64,000 nucleotides of DNA, taken from contig NZ_AUJB01000009.1 in NCBI RefSeq assembly GCF_000424005.1, forward strand, positions 310,001 to 374,000, given 5' to 3'. This DNA is from Pseudobutyrivibrio ruminis CF1b (lineage in GTDB: Bacteria > Bacillota > Clostridia > Lachnospirales > Lachnospiraceae). The position numbers were made by a program, and so were the translations under genes. Positions 35,518-43,651 of the stretch are shown here, piece after piece. The first letter of the stretch is position 1; every line of letters starts with the position of its first letter. The notes under the pieces were generated by a model. That model saw nothing but the letters and a program-made list of their open reading frames with translations. It did not search any database and was not told the DNA's origin.

Positions 35518-36795
35518 GTGATAATCGAAATAAGAGCTAAAAATTGTTTTGCATTTGATGAAGCTATTGCTTTTTCTATGAAAGCAGACATGAGAAACAA
35601 AAAATTTGGTTCAAATGTGCATAAAGAAAACAATTTTAATGTATTGAAGACCGCTGGAATATATGGTCCAAATAATGCTGGTAAAACATGCCTTATTAGG
35701 TGTATCAAGGCAATAAAGGGAGTTCTACTGAACAAGAAAAACGGTCTTATGTCTAATATCTTTACTGAGAGTGATATTTGTGAGCTCGGGATTACTTTTT
35801 TACATGATGGCAGAAAGTTTTCATATGATTTTAAGTATGACGCTGATAAAGAGGAATATATATATGAAGAATTCTTAGAAATCATTAAAGATCAATACAA
35901 TAATGAGAAGGAAGTCTGCTGGCTTAAGAGAGATACTTTGAATGATGAGTTTACCTGCATCGATACAGAGCTTCTATCCATGATGCCTGTAGTTGCAAAA
36001 AATAATGTTATATTCCACTTGGTTGACTCAAGCAAGTTTTCTGCTCTTAATAATATGAAGCAAATTTTGGTGCAGTTTGCTGAGAAGATAGATATCATCA
36101 ACATGAATAATATTCCTATGGAGCACACTATAAATCTTATGAAGAATAAGAATCAGCTCCAGGAAAAAGTTGTTGATTTTATCAAGAATGCAGACCTTTA
36201 TATGGATAATTTTGAATATGTTGAGATGGGAAGTATAAAGGTGCGAAACAATTCTGAGGATGAAAAACCAGAAGAAAAGGTTTTAGATATTCCGGATAAG
36301 GTTATGGATCAGATCAGGCTTGTGTCCACATATAAGGGCGTGCAGGTTCCTAGTATGCTTTTCGATTCTACTGGTACCAAGAAAATTGCAGCTATGGCTA
36401 GTTATGTCATAGAAGCGCTTGAGCAGGGGAGAATACTGGTTGTTGACGAATTGGACAGCAGTATACATTTTAAGCTTACAAGAGCAACCGTAGCAATGTT
36501 TAACAACGAACTCAATACTGATGCGCAGATGATTTTTACTGTTCATGATATAAATCTTATGGACTGCAAGAGGTTATTCAGAAAAGAGCAGATATGGTTT
36601 GTTGATAAGGATGAAAATGGTGTTTATGTATATTCTTTAGCAGATTTTACAGCTGAAAATGGTGTTAGGGATACATCTGACATAATAGAGAAATATAGAA
36701 AAGGAGCCTTTGCAGCATTACCTGATCCTGAGCTGATCAATTCATTACTGAGCATTAAAGGAAATGCAAAGGAGGCTGATTTAAATGACAAATAG
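35518..36795 (+). CDS. AbiLi-like AAA_15 family ATPase
   Basis: A 425-residue ABC/SMC-type ATPase of the class found in AbiL, PARIS and OLD-like defence systems. Walker A is GPNNAGKT (residues 50-57), an ABC-like signature region lies near 275-290, Walker B is ILVVDELDSS (about 305), and a D-loop and H-loop follow (TVHDINL). The start is GTG 35518 with GGAGGA 7 nt upstream. The partner with a TOPRIM-like start overlaps its end by 11 bp. In this class the ATPase is thought to sense phage and control a nuclease or other effector. Confidence 0.85.
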   Translation: MIIEIRAKNCFAFDEAIAFSMKADMRNKKFGSNVHKENNFNVLKTAGIYGPNNAGKTCLIRCIKAIKGVLLNKKNGLMSNIFTESDICELGITFLHDGRKFSYDFKYDADKEEYIYEEFLEIIKDQYNNEKEVCWLKRDTLNDEFTCIDTELLSMMPVVAKNNVIFHLVDSSKFSALNNMKQILVQFAEKIDIINMNNIPMEHTINLMKNKNQLQEKVVDFIKNADLYMDNFEYVEMGSIKVRNNSEDEKPEEKVLDIPDKVMDQIRLVSTYKGVQVPSMLFDSTGTKKIAAMASYVIEALEQGRILVVDELDSSIHFKLTRATVAMFNNELNTDAQMIFTVHDINLMDCKRLFRKEQIWFVDKDENGVYVYSLADFTAENGVRDTSDIIEKYRKGAFAALPDPELINSLLSIKGNAKEADLNDK

Positions 36796-37417
36796 GCTTC
36801 CTAAAGTATCTGACAAACATAAGATATGCATTATCTGCGAGGGCAATGAAGAGTATAAGTATTTGGAGCGCTTGAAAAAAATTCATGTATGGAACGATAT
36901 TTATGATATTTCTTTGGTAAATGCAGAAGGAAATGGAAATATTCCGGCTAGATATCAAGATAGATACCAAAATGGGTCTTATGAAGTTGTGCTTGTGTTC
37001 TGTGATACAGAGAAGAAACCTTATGAGCAGTATGATGACATAAAGAATAAGATAAATGATTTCCATGGCGTAGATAATGCTGCTGATGAGATTGTTATCT
37101 TCGGAAATCCTTGTACAATGCAGATTATATCTAAGCATTGGACAGATGAGGTTATTAAAAAGCCGGCAAAGGCAGTTAATGCTCCTCTAATCGAGAGGTA
37201 TACCGGGGTAAAGGGATATAAAGGTAGAAGTGACCAGATTGAGAAGGTAATGAAGAGTATAACGGCCGATAACTACCAAGATATGCGTAATAGAGTTCAG
37301 GGTATGGAGCAGAATGACCACGTGGATGGCTCAAGTAATTTTGAAAAGCTCATAGAAAAACTTGGGACAGACAATATTCAGTGGATAGACGAAATAAATG
37401 ATAAGATTGGGGACTAA
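36785..37417 (+). CDS. RloB/AbiLii-like TOPRIM protein
   Basis: A 210-residue effector candidate. The N-terminal IICEGNEEYKYLERL matches the glutamate motif of TOPRIM folds, and VLVFCDTEKKPYEQYDD supplies the acidic D-x-D-like motif. These features are shared by RloB and OLD-type nucleases. AGGAGG precedes ATG 36785, which lies inside the ATPase gene. Paired with the AAA_15 ATPase, it most resembles the lactococcal abortive infection system AbiL; it may instead be a PARIS-like variant. Confidence 0.78.
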   Translation: MTNRLPKVSDKHKICIICEGNEEYKYLERLKKIHVWNDIYDISLVNAEGNGNIPARYQDRYQNGSYEVVLVFCDTEKKPYEQYDDIKNKINDFHGVDNAADEIVIFGNPCTMQIISKHWTDEVIKKPAKAVNAPLIERYTGVKGYKGRSDQIEKVMKSITADNYQDMRNRVQGMEQNDHVDGSSNFEKLIEKLGTDNIQWIDEINDKIGD

Positions 37418-37506
37418 TTTAGCATGATAGCACAATTCTGAATAAATTAGGCTAGTATGAAATGCTTTATCATTGGTCAAATTATGTGGTATAGAGGAGA
37501 AGGTAA

Positions 37507-38928
37507 ATGGCAACAAAGAGTAGGTTTTTAAAAGAATATATCAAAGCAATTAGAGACGGGAATGCTGCTGTATTTGCAGGAGCTGGTCTGTCTCGCCCAT
37601 CTGGATTTGTTGATTGGAAAGAATTACTTCGACCATTAGCTGAGGAAATCGGGCTAAATATAGATGATGAACATGATTTAACGTTGGTAGCTCAATATGT
37701 GCGTAATAAGGCTGGAAATAGAGGCGTAATTAACAAATCCATAATGGAAGCCTTTAATAGAGATGTAGACCTGAATGATAACGTCAGAGTTTTGACACGA
37801 TTACCTATCGAAACATATTGGACAACAAATTACGATCGTTTGATAGAAGACGGTCTTCGTGAGGCTAATAGAAATGCAGATGTGAAAATGGAATCTGAGC
37901 AACTGTCAAATACAAAAAGAGATCGAGATGCAGTTGTATATAAGATGCATGGGGATATGGAGCATCCTGCAAAAGCAGTTCTTACCAAGGATGATTATGT
38001 AAAATATGATACGTCGTATCCTTTATTTAGAGAGGTTCTTAAGGGAGATCTCGTATCGAAGACTTTTTTATTTATTGGGTTTAGTTTTGAAGACCCCAAT
38101 TTGGATTACGTATTAAACCAGACTCGGCGATTACTAGGTGAAAATATACGAAATCATTATTGCATAATGAAAGCAGTGAAGAAAGGTGTTTTAAGTGATG
38201 AAGAGTTTGGGTATAAAAAAGCACAGCAAGAATTGCGCGAAGCGGATTTGTCGAGACAGGGAATTCAAATAGTATATGTTGATGATTGGTCTGAAATTAC
38301 AGATATTCTTAGAGAAATAGAAAAAGCAGTCAATGCGAGTAGTGTATTCATTTCAGGAAGTGCAGAATTTTATGAAGGTGATTGGACTAAGGAGAAAGCA
38401 GAGGAATTGGCTTATAAATTATCCAATCAACTAATAAAACAAGGCTATAGAGTGACCTCTGGGTTTGGGTTAGGAATAGGCTCATCAGTTATTAATGGCG
38501 CGTTAGATGAAATTAATAGGAATAAATACAATCATGTCGATGAACATTTATGTCTTAGACCCTTTCCTCAGAATATAGTAGATCCAGATGAGCGAGCAAA
38601 AAAATGGAAAAAGTATCGTGAGGAAATACTATCCAATAATGGAATAGCTGTATTCATATTTGGAAATAAAAAAGATAGTAAGGGAAATAAAGTTGAAGCA
38701 AATGGATGCTGGCAAGAATACCAAATAGCGAAGCAGAAGGATTGTTTAATTATTCCTATTGGAAGTACCGGAAATGTTGCAGAAAAAATACTAGAGGACT
38801 TAAAGCTTGATAAAGATTTATATTGCTATATAGAGGACAGTGTAGATATTCTCGAGAAAGAAAAAGATGTCAATAAAATAATCGAAACTGTATTGAAAAT
38901 AGCAAACAAGCGTAGAATTGTAGAATAG
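37507..38928 (+). CDS. thsA: Thoeris effector ThsA (SIR2-SLOG NADase)
   Basis: A 473-residue two-domain protein. The SIR2 domain (1-275) has FAGAGLS (23-29), the catalytic Asn108 and Asp110 in TTNYD, and His148 in KMHGD. The C-terminal SLOG domain (278-470) has FISGSAEFYE and a glycine-rich TSGFGLGIGS, with Arg371 and Lys388 at positions where, as I recall, Bacillus cereus ThsA binds its cyclic ADP-ribose signal. In Thoeris, TIR proteins make that signal on infection; ThsA then depletes NAD and the cell dies. GGAGAAGG precedes the ATG. Three TIR genes follow in the same direction. Confidence 0.93.
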   Translation: MATKSRFLKEYIKAIRDGNAAVFAGAGLSRPSGFVDWKELLRPLAEEIGLNIDDEHDLTLVAQYVRNKAGNRGVINKSIMEAFNRDVDLNDNVRVLTRLPIETYWTTNYDRLIEDGLREANRNADVKMESEQLSNTKRDRDAVVYKMHGDMEHPAKAVLTKDDYVKYDTSYPLFREVLKGDLVSKTFLFIGFSFEDPNLDYVLNQTRRLLGENIRNHYCIMKAVKKGVLSDEEFGYKKAQQELREADLSRQGIQIVYVDDWSEITDILREIEKAVNASSVFISGSAEFYEGDWTKEKAEELAYKLSNQLIKQGYRVTSGFGLGIGSSVINGALDEINRNKYNHVDEHLCLRPFPQNIVDPDERAKKWKKYREEILSNNGIAVFIFGNKKDSKGNKVEANGCWQEYQIAKQKDCLIIPIGSTGNVAEKILEDLKLDKDLYCYIEDSVDILEKEKDVNKIIETVLKIANKRRIVE

Positions 38929-38940
38929 AAAAGGGAAATA

Positions 38941-39624
38941 ATGGGCAACAAGATTTTTGTTTCTTATAAGTATGCGGATAATCAAGTAGAGAATTTAAGC
39001 TCATATGGTGAATCTACAGTTAGAGATTATGTAGATGAATTCGAAAGAAAACTTGATTCATCTGACAATATTTATAAAGGTGAAAGTGACGGAGAAGATT
39101 TAAGTGACCTATCGGATAGTACGATTTGGGAAAAATTAAAAGATAGAATATACGATAGTTCGGTTACGGTTATATTTATTTCGCCTGGAATGAGGGAGTG
39201 GTGGAAAAATGATCGTGATCAATGGATTCCGTGGGAAGTTTCATATTCGCTTAAAGAGACATCTCGAAGAAAAAAGAATGGTGATCCTATAACAAGTCAC
39301 AGTAATGCAATGGTTGCGGTTGTTCTGCCGGACACGACAGGTTCGTACTCATATTATCTTGAATCTAAAAGCTGTTGTTCTGGTGGTTGTACAATGCACC
39401 ATACTAATAGTTTATTTATGATAATCAAAAAGAATAAGTTTAATCGCGTAAAAAATGCTTCCAATAGAAAATGTGACAACAAGGATACTATTTGGACTGG
39501 AACATGCAGTTATATCGAAGCTGTTAAGTGGTCTAGCTTTATCAAGGATTATCAAAAATATATTGAAAAAGCAATAGAACGTCAGGACAATATTGATGAA
39601 TATGATATATGTAAAGAGGTATAG
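38941..39624 (+). CDS. thsB: TIR-domain protein 1 (ThsB candidate)
   Basis: A 227-residue TIR-fold protein. The first strand is KIFVSYKYAD (4-13), and SVTVIFISPGM is followed by WIPWEVSYSLKE, in which Glu99 is the likely catalytic glutamate of NAD cleavage. The C-terminal part contains a Cys cluster (CCSGGC, about 147-152) with further His and Cys, possibly structural. The gene begins 12 nt after thsA, so it is in one operon. It would be a signal-making sensor of Thoeris. Confidence 0.82.
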   Translation: MGNKIFVSYKYADNQVENLSSYGESTVRDYVDEFERKLDSSDNIYKGESDGEDLSDLSDSTIWEKLKDRIYDSSVTVIFISPGMREWWKNDRDQWIPWEVSYSLKETSRRKKNGDPITSHSNAMVAVVLPDTTGSYSYYLESKSCCSGGCTMHHTNSLFMIIKKNKFNRVKNASNRKCDNKDTIWTGTCSYIEAVKWSSFIKDYQKYIEKAIERQDNIDEYDICKEV

Positions 39625-39686
39625 TTATGGCGGTGAAGATATTATTGCTGAATTGCAACTAACAATGTAGGGGGGATTTTTGTAAT

Positions 39687-40166
39687 ATGGCAAGAAGTGT
39701 ATTTTATAGTTTTCATTATCAAAATGATATAACCAGGGTTATGGTTGTAAGAAATAGATGGGTGACTCAAGGGGGACAGATCGTTTCAGGAGTTATTGAT
39801 CATGCTGATTTTGAGCAAGTAAAACGTCAAGGTGATGCAGCAATAAAGAGATGGATTGACAAACAGTTAGAAGGTACATCTGTAACGGTTGTTTTGATTG
39901 GAGCTGATACTTTAAATCGTCCCTATGTTCAGTATGAGATTTGCGAAAGCCTGAAGAGAGGAAATCCTGTTATAGGTGTTGATATACATGGAATAAAAGA
40001 TTTTAATGGCAGAACATCATCGGTATGTAGTCATCATACAATAATTGGGCAATATAATAATGGTAGACCTGCGTATTTTGATGATGTTGCCTCTGGAATT
40101 TATGATTATATATATGATGATGGATATAATAATCTTGGCAGATGGGTTGAAAAAGCTGTTAATTAA
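39687..40166 (+). CDS. thsB: TIR-like protein 2 (ThsB, DUF1863 type)
   Basis: A 159-residue minimal TIR-like protein close in size and layout to the classical ThsB. It has VFYSFHYQND at the N-terminus, TSVTVVLIGADT, then YVQYEICES with Glu84 in the catalytic position, and a final helix. It lacks extra domains. AGGGGGG lies 11 nt before ATG 39687. It follows TIR protein 1 by 62 bp, a longer gap than elsewhere in the operon. Confidence 0.87.
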   Translation: MARSVFYSFHYQNDITRVMVVRNRWVTQGGQIVSGVIDHADFEQVKRQGDAAIKRWIDKQLEGTSVTVVLIGADTLNRPYVQYEICESLKRGNPVIGVDIHGIKDFNGRTSSVCSHHTIIGQYNNGRPAYFDDVASGIYDYIYDDGYNNLGRWVEKAVN

Positions 40167-40185
40167 GAGTTTGAGGTGAGTTTAA

Positions 40186-41313
40186 ATGCCAGGAGAAGCA
40201 AAGCGAAAATATGATGCCGAAACAGTAAGGTTTTCGCAAAGTTTAACTAGACCACTGTCATTAATTGTCGAGACGTTGAAGCCAGGTTACTCAAGGGAAG
40301 ACCTATTAAAGGCCTTTAGGTATTATTATCCATATGAGTGGAATCTTATTTGGGAAAGGTACAAGGTATATAAGGAAAAAGACAAGTTCCTTGAAAAAAA
40401 TGGGAAAAAGAAAAGATATAATCCTCAAAAGCCAGAAAAATACTTTTATTCGTTACCCAAAGTCAAATATTTATTAAGTGTTGGGTTCAGAAAAAAACAC
40501 GCATCTCAGTATGATGAAAGCAAAAGAATGGAGTGTGAGTCTTCTTTAAAGAATAAGCGAATGCATAAAATAAATAAAAAGAAGACATCAATTAAAACAT
40601 ATACTAAGGAGCAACAGAAAGTAGATCCAGGTTTCATTGACGCTCTTGTATATGCTTATCACATAAAGGGTATTAGCATAAACGAGAAGTTAGAAATATG
40701 CAAAGAAATACGCAAGTATGACTGTGATAAAACCTGGGAGTTTTTTTGGAAGCTCAATGATAGTGAAAAAAATAACCAGATTAGAGGCTATGCCTTTCAA
40801 TGTTTGCAAAAATCAGGCCATTACGTAAAATTGAGAAAGAATTTTTCTGGAAAGAAAAAACAGTATATGACTGAAAAAAGCACATTTGAAGGTACACCAG
40901 AAAGTCTTGCTATAAAACTTGCGAATAATGGTAAATCTATACAGAAGCTAAAGACATATGATGTATTTATTTCACACAGTTATTTAGATCGGGAAATAGT
41001 TTATGATATTGTACGAAAGATTAACAAGTGCGGACTAAATTGTTATGTGGATTGGACAGCAGATAGCGATTTCTTAAAGCGATCTTTGGTTTCAGATTTT
41101 ACTAGAGAAGTGTTAAAGGCAAGAATGAAAAACTCAAGAAAGCTATTGTTTTTAAGCTCATCAAACTCAAGAGCTTCTTGCTGGGTTGACTTTGAACTAA
41201 AGTATTATCAAGAGGAAGTACAAAATGAAATATATATGATTGTATTAGATGGTGAGGATGCTCATAATTTTATAAAAATAGATCAGAAGAAAATAGAGTC
41301 TTTTTTTGTTTAG
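40186..41313 (+). CDS. TIR-domain protein 3 with novel N-terminal region
   Basis: A 375-residue protein. Its last 120 residues form a TIR domain: KTYDVFISHSYLDRE (256-270), CYVDW, LLFLSSSNSRASCWVDFE with Glu337 as the likely catalytic residue. The first 250 residues are basic and helical; I recognise no domain. A segment near 200-226 (QIRGYAFQCLQKSGHYVKLR) recalls HEAT-like or RNA-binding surfaces, but this is a guess. It sits 19 bp after TIR protein 2 and before a terminator, so it is the last gene of the Thoeris operon. Confidence 0.82.
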   Translation: MPGEAKRKYDAETVRFSQSLTRPLSLIVETLKPGYSREDLLKAFRYYYPYEWNLIWERYKVYKEKDKFLEKNGKKKRYNPQKPEKYFYSLPKVKYLLSVGFRKKHASQYDESKRMECESSLKNKRMHKINKKKTSIKTYTKEQQKVDPGFIDALVYAYHIKGISINEKLEICKEIRKYDCDKTWEFFWKLNDSEKNNQIRGYAFQCLQKSGHYVKLRKNFSGKKKQYMTEKSTFEGTPESLAIKLANNGKSIQKLKTYDVFISHSYLDREIVYDIVRKINKCGLNCYVDWTADSDFLKRSLVSDFTREVLKARMKNSRKLLFLSSSNSRASCWVDFELKYYQEEVQNEIYMIVLDGEDAHNFIKIDQKKIESFFV

Positions 41314-41419
41314 TGTCGTCCATCTTCATAGAGAATTGATTATGAGAATAAAAGCTGACTCTTCTGATAGTAGTTTGTATATTATCAAACTATTGCAGGT
41401 GATGTCAAAGAGCAGAGAG

Positions 41420-41453
41420 AAGCAGTCTTCCTTTAGTGGGAGTCTGCTTTTTT
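41420..41453 (+). terminator. Terminator of the Thoeris operon
   Basis: AAGCAGTCTTCC at 41420-41431 pairs with GGGAGTCTGCTT at 41438-41449 with one mismatch and one wobble, followed by TTTT. Confidence 0.75.
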
Positions 41454-41469
41454 AGTGCTACTAAAACCA

Positions 41470-41690
41470 TATAATAAATATAGGACTGTTGCTGATCAGG
41501 TGCGGGTTTGGAGCTATTCCATGATAAGGGAATAAATACTCCAAGATGATGGAATTTCGGAGACAAGTGATTTTCATTACAATAATTATGACGTAAGTCT
41601 CCAGAAGGGAGGAAACCGCACTTGATAGAGGAAGAGATTGCGAAGCGCTTGCAGAATTGCTTAAAAAGCGCAATCTTACAACATACAAGT
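41470..41690 (+). ncRNA. Candidate structured non-coding RNA
   Basis: This 656-bp gap has no convincing gene. After a TATAAT at 41470-41475, the arm 41495-41509 pairs with 41612-41626 over 15 bp with one mismatch and two G-T pairs. Inside are a hairpin (GGAG 41510-41513 with CTCC 41539-41542; TATTCC 41515-41520 with GGAATA 41529-41534) and another stem (GGAGAC 41559-41564 with GTCTCC 41597-41602). Downstream, GATTGCG 41636-41642 pairs with CGCAATC 41669-41675. This is far more pairing than expected by chance. Wobble pairs suggest RNA rather than DNA symmetry. The -35 is poor, and no known class is recognised. Confidence 0.45.
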
Positions 41691-41737
41691 AAAAAATGGT
41701 AATGTAATCATTAAGCATATAGGTAAAAATTTATAGC

Positions 41738-41847
41738 TGTAGTAAAAACTACACGTATAAAGCACATTACTCACGTCAGTAAGTGGTTTGAGGAGTTCGG
41801 GCAGGCCTGGGTGCGAGGCCTGGGTGGGAATGGTGAAAAAATATAAT
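41738..41847 (+). repeat. Divergent copy (Z) of the island multi-hairpin element
   Basis: From TTACTC at 41767 to GGGAATGG near 41833 the sequence aligns with the element copies at 43473, 50316 and 52735: TTACTC-CG-CAG--AGTGGT, then GGGCAG and CCTG, then GGAATGG. A hairpin TGTAGT/ACTACA (41738-41753) sits where the others have their first hairpin, and a TATAAT box follows (41842-41847). The CTCAC/GTAAG stem keeps pairing at one changed position and loses another. Confidence 0.4.
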
Positions 41848-41884
41848 GAAAAATATAATGATTTATAGAAAAAAATAAAGCGTA

Positions 41885-41907
41885 TTTTTGCAAAATATTT
41901 GCAAAAA
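41885..41907. promoter_or_regulatory. Perfect palindrome upstream of second AbiL-like gene
   Basis: TTTTTGCAAA at 41885-41894 and TTTGCAAAAA at 41898-41907 are exact inverted repeats with a 3-bp spacer, 13 bp before the -35 box of the following promoter. It looks like an operator. Confidence 0.5.
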
Positions 41908-41920
41908 TGAGATTTATAAT

Positions 41921-41949
41921 TTGACATACTTAAAATATAAGCATATACT
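41921..41949 (+). promoter_or_regulatory. Consensus-like promoter of second AbiL-like gene
   Basis: TTGACA at 41921-41926 and TATACT at 41944-41949, 17-bp spacer. The coding start follows 27 bp downstream. Confidence 0.75.
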
Positions 41950-41975
41950 CAACTATAGAAAGGAAGGTTGTGTAT

Positions 41976-43235
41976 ATGCTTATTCAGTTTTCGGTGAAAA
42001 ATTTCATGTCATTTAAGGAAAAGGCAATCTTAGCTTTAAATCCTTCTGTAGATAAAGAGCACCCAGAGAATATAAACGAGAATAATGGTTATGAAGCGGC
42101 AAATACCATAGCCATATATGGCGCTAATGCTTCTGGAAAGACTAGTCTGTTTAAGGCAATGACAGTAGCTGTTAATATGCTTAAAAACTCAAACTTTATG
42201 CAAGTGAATCAACCAATAGGTCTCATGATGCCATTTAAGTTTGATGACAATATTAATAACCCATCTGAATTTGAATTCATTTTTGTTGCTGACGACGGAA
42301 ACAGGTATATATACGGCTTTTCTGCTGATAGAAAAAGAATACATGAAGAATATTTGTATCAATATAAAAGTAAAAAGCCAACCATGATATTTGAGCGTCA
42401 TGGAGAGGAATATGAGTTCAAGTCTCAGAAGAATGTTTTGGAACCCTTAGTTAGATTTAACACCCAGAACAAGCTTTTCTTAGCAACGGCAACGAATTGG
42501 AACACAGAAAGCACAACAATACCTTATAAGTGGTTATCGGAGAAAATAGTCACATTTACTGACGCTCAGGTTTTGACAGATTTATCATTGAATTTATATA
42601 AGAGTTCTAAGAAAGAAGAATATTTATCGTTCACAGAAGATCTACTACATGCTGCGGATATTAATATTTCTAAATTGAAGATTAATGTTAAAAAGACAAA
42701 AATGCCTCTTGGGATGCTGACTCCTCAATTGCTTGTGAATGGACAACAGATTCCAACGGTAACAGCCCAAGAGATGGAGCAAATCGAGGTCACAACCGAG
42801 CATGTGATAGGTGAGGGAGATAATAAAAATACATATAGTTTGGGATTATTAGAAGAATCTCTTGGAACGAATCAGTTGTTTTTACTTGGACCAGTTTTAA
42901 AGGATGTTTTTGAAAATGGTACTTCATTATTTATCGATGAGATAGATAATAGTCTACATACATTTATAGTTAAGCATATTATTAATATGTTTAGGAATCC
43001 AGATATTAATAAATCTGGAGCGCAGCTTATATTTACAACACATGATACGTCCTTACTTTCGCTGTCGACATTCAGACGTGATCAAGTGTATTTTACAGAA
43101 AAGAACAACACGACAGGTGCGTCTGATTTGTATTCATTAGATGAGTTCTCAGTTAGAAAGACGGATAATATTGAAAAAGGATATCTGTTGGGGCGCTATG
43201 GTGCAATCCCATATATCAGGGGGGAGGAGTTATAG
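41976..43235 (+). CDS. AbiLi-like AAA_15 family ATPase, second copy
   Basis: A 419-residue ATPase of the same class as the one at 35518 but clearly divergent. It opens LIQFSVKNFMSFKEKA, with Walker A GANASGKT (about 49-56), Walker B SLFIDEIDNS (about 309) and FTTHDTSLL. AGGAAGG at 41961-41967 is 8 nt before ATG 41976; a GTG at 41970 is too close to it. This subtype is normally followed by an RloB gene; only a deleted remnant remains here, overlapping its stop codon. Confidence 0.87.
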   Translation: MLIQFSVKNFMSFKEKAILALNPSVDKEHPENINENNGYEAANTIAIYGANASGKTSLFKAMTVAVNMLKNSNFMQVNQPIGLMMPFKFDDNINNPSEFEFIFVADDGNRYIYGFSADRKRIHEEYLYQYKSKKPTMIFERHGEEYEFKSQKNVLEPLVRFNTQNKLFLATATNWNTESTTIPYKWLSEKIVTFTDAQVLTDLSLNLYKSSKKEEYLSFTEDLLHAADINISKLKINVKKTKMPLGMLTPQLLVNGQQIPTVTAQEMEQIEVTTEHVIGEGDNKNTYSLGLLEESLGTNQLFLLGPVLKDVFENGTSLFIDEIDNSLHTFIVKHIINMFRNPDINKSGAQLIFTTHDTSLLSLSTFRRDQVYFTEKNNTTGASDLYSLDEFSVRKTDNIEKGYLLGRYGAIPYIRGEEL

Positions 43236-43466
43236 TGGCAAAAGATTTCCATATTAAGGAGAGAGGCAAAGCCAAAAGAAAACTAAAGGCAGCATATTCC
43301 GAATTATGATAAGAATGTAGATGTGTATGCTATTCTTGAAGATAAGATGGAACAGGCTGCAAAGAATGCTGAAAAGTTAAGTGTACATTTTAAGGACGAG
43401 AAATGGCCATCCAAGGAATGCAATCCACAGACGGATGTAGGGGATTTGGTTAAGTTGTTGCAATAG
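43235..43466 (+). pseudogene. RloB remnant with internal deletion
   Basis: GTG 43235 opens MAKDFHIKERGKAKRKL, like the basic N-terminus of RloB, but stops at TGA 43307-43309 after 24 residues. A shifted frame from 43305 to TAG 43464-43466 then reads YDKNVDVYAILEDKM, AKNAEKL and a final NPQTDVGDLVKLLQ, which match the C-terminal end of RloB. The TOPRIM core between them, roughly 130 residues, is missing. So the partner of the ATPase at 41976 is inactive. Confidence 0.7.
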
Positions 43467-43472
43467 AGTTTC

Positions 43473-43620
43473 ATCGGCGGAGCCGATTACAATCATTCCT
43501 TACTCGCGCTAGCGAGAGGTCTGGGAGGGGGCAGACCTGCGGAGCTGCTCGGGATGGTACCATAAGAATCTAATAAGTTGTATAATTGAGCTGTGGCATA
43601 AGTCACAGCTTGTTTATTTT
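43473..43620 (+). repeat. Island multi-hairpin element, copy A (with promoter)
   Basis: Hairpin 1 is ATCGGC-GGA-GCCGAT (43473-43487). CATTCC 43494-43499 pairs with GGGATG 43551-43556 and encloses CTCGC/GCGAG (43503-43516) and GGTCTG/CAGACC (43518-43537). GGTACC follows, then TATAAT 43581-43586 and a hairpin AGCTGTG/CACAGCT (43589-43610) with a T-rich tail. The next gene starts at 43652, so the element probably carries its promoter. Confidence 0.8.
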
Positions 43621-43651
43621 CTATGTTTACTGAAATGTAGGAGGGGTTGTT

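Noticed and set aside
41470-41690. Retron or transposon-associated guide RNA
   Set aside because: No reverse transcriptase, TnpB, IscB or other partner gene lies in the window, so only a generic candidate RNA is claimed.
41461-41718. 85-codon minus-strand ORF in the gap after Thoeris
   Set aside because: Composition is low-complexity hydrophobic with no good ribosome site; the segment is better explained by base pairing.
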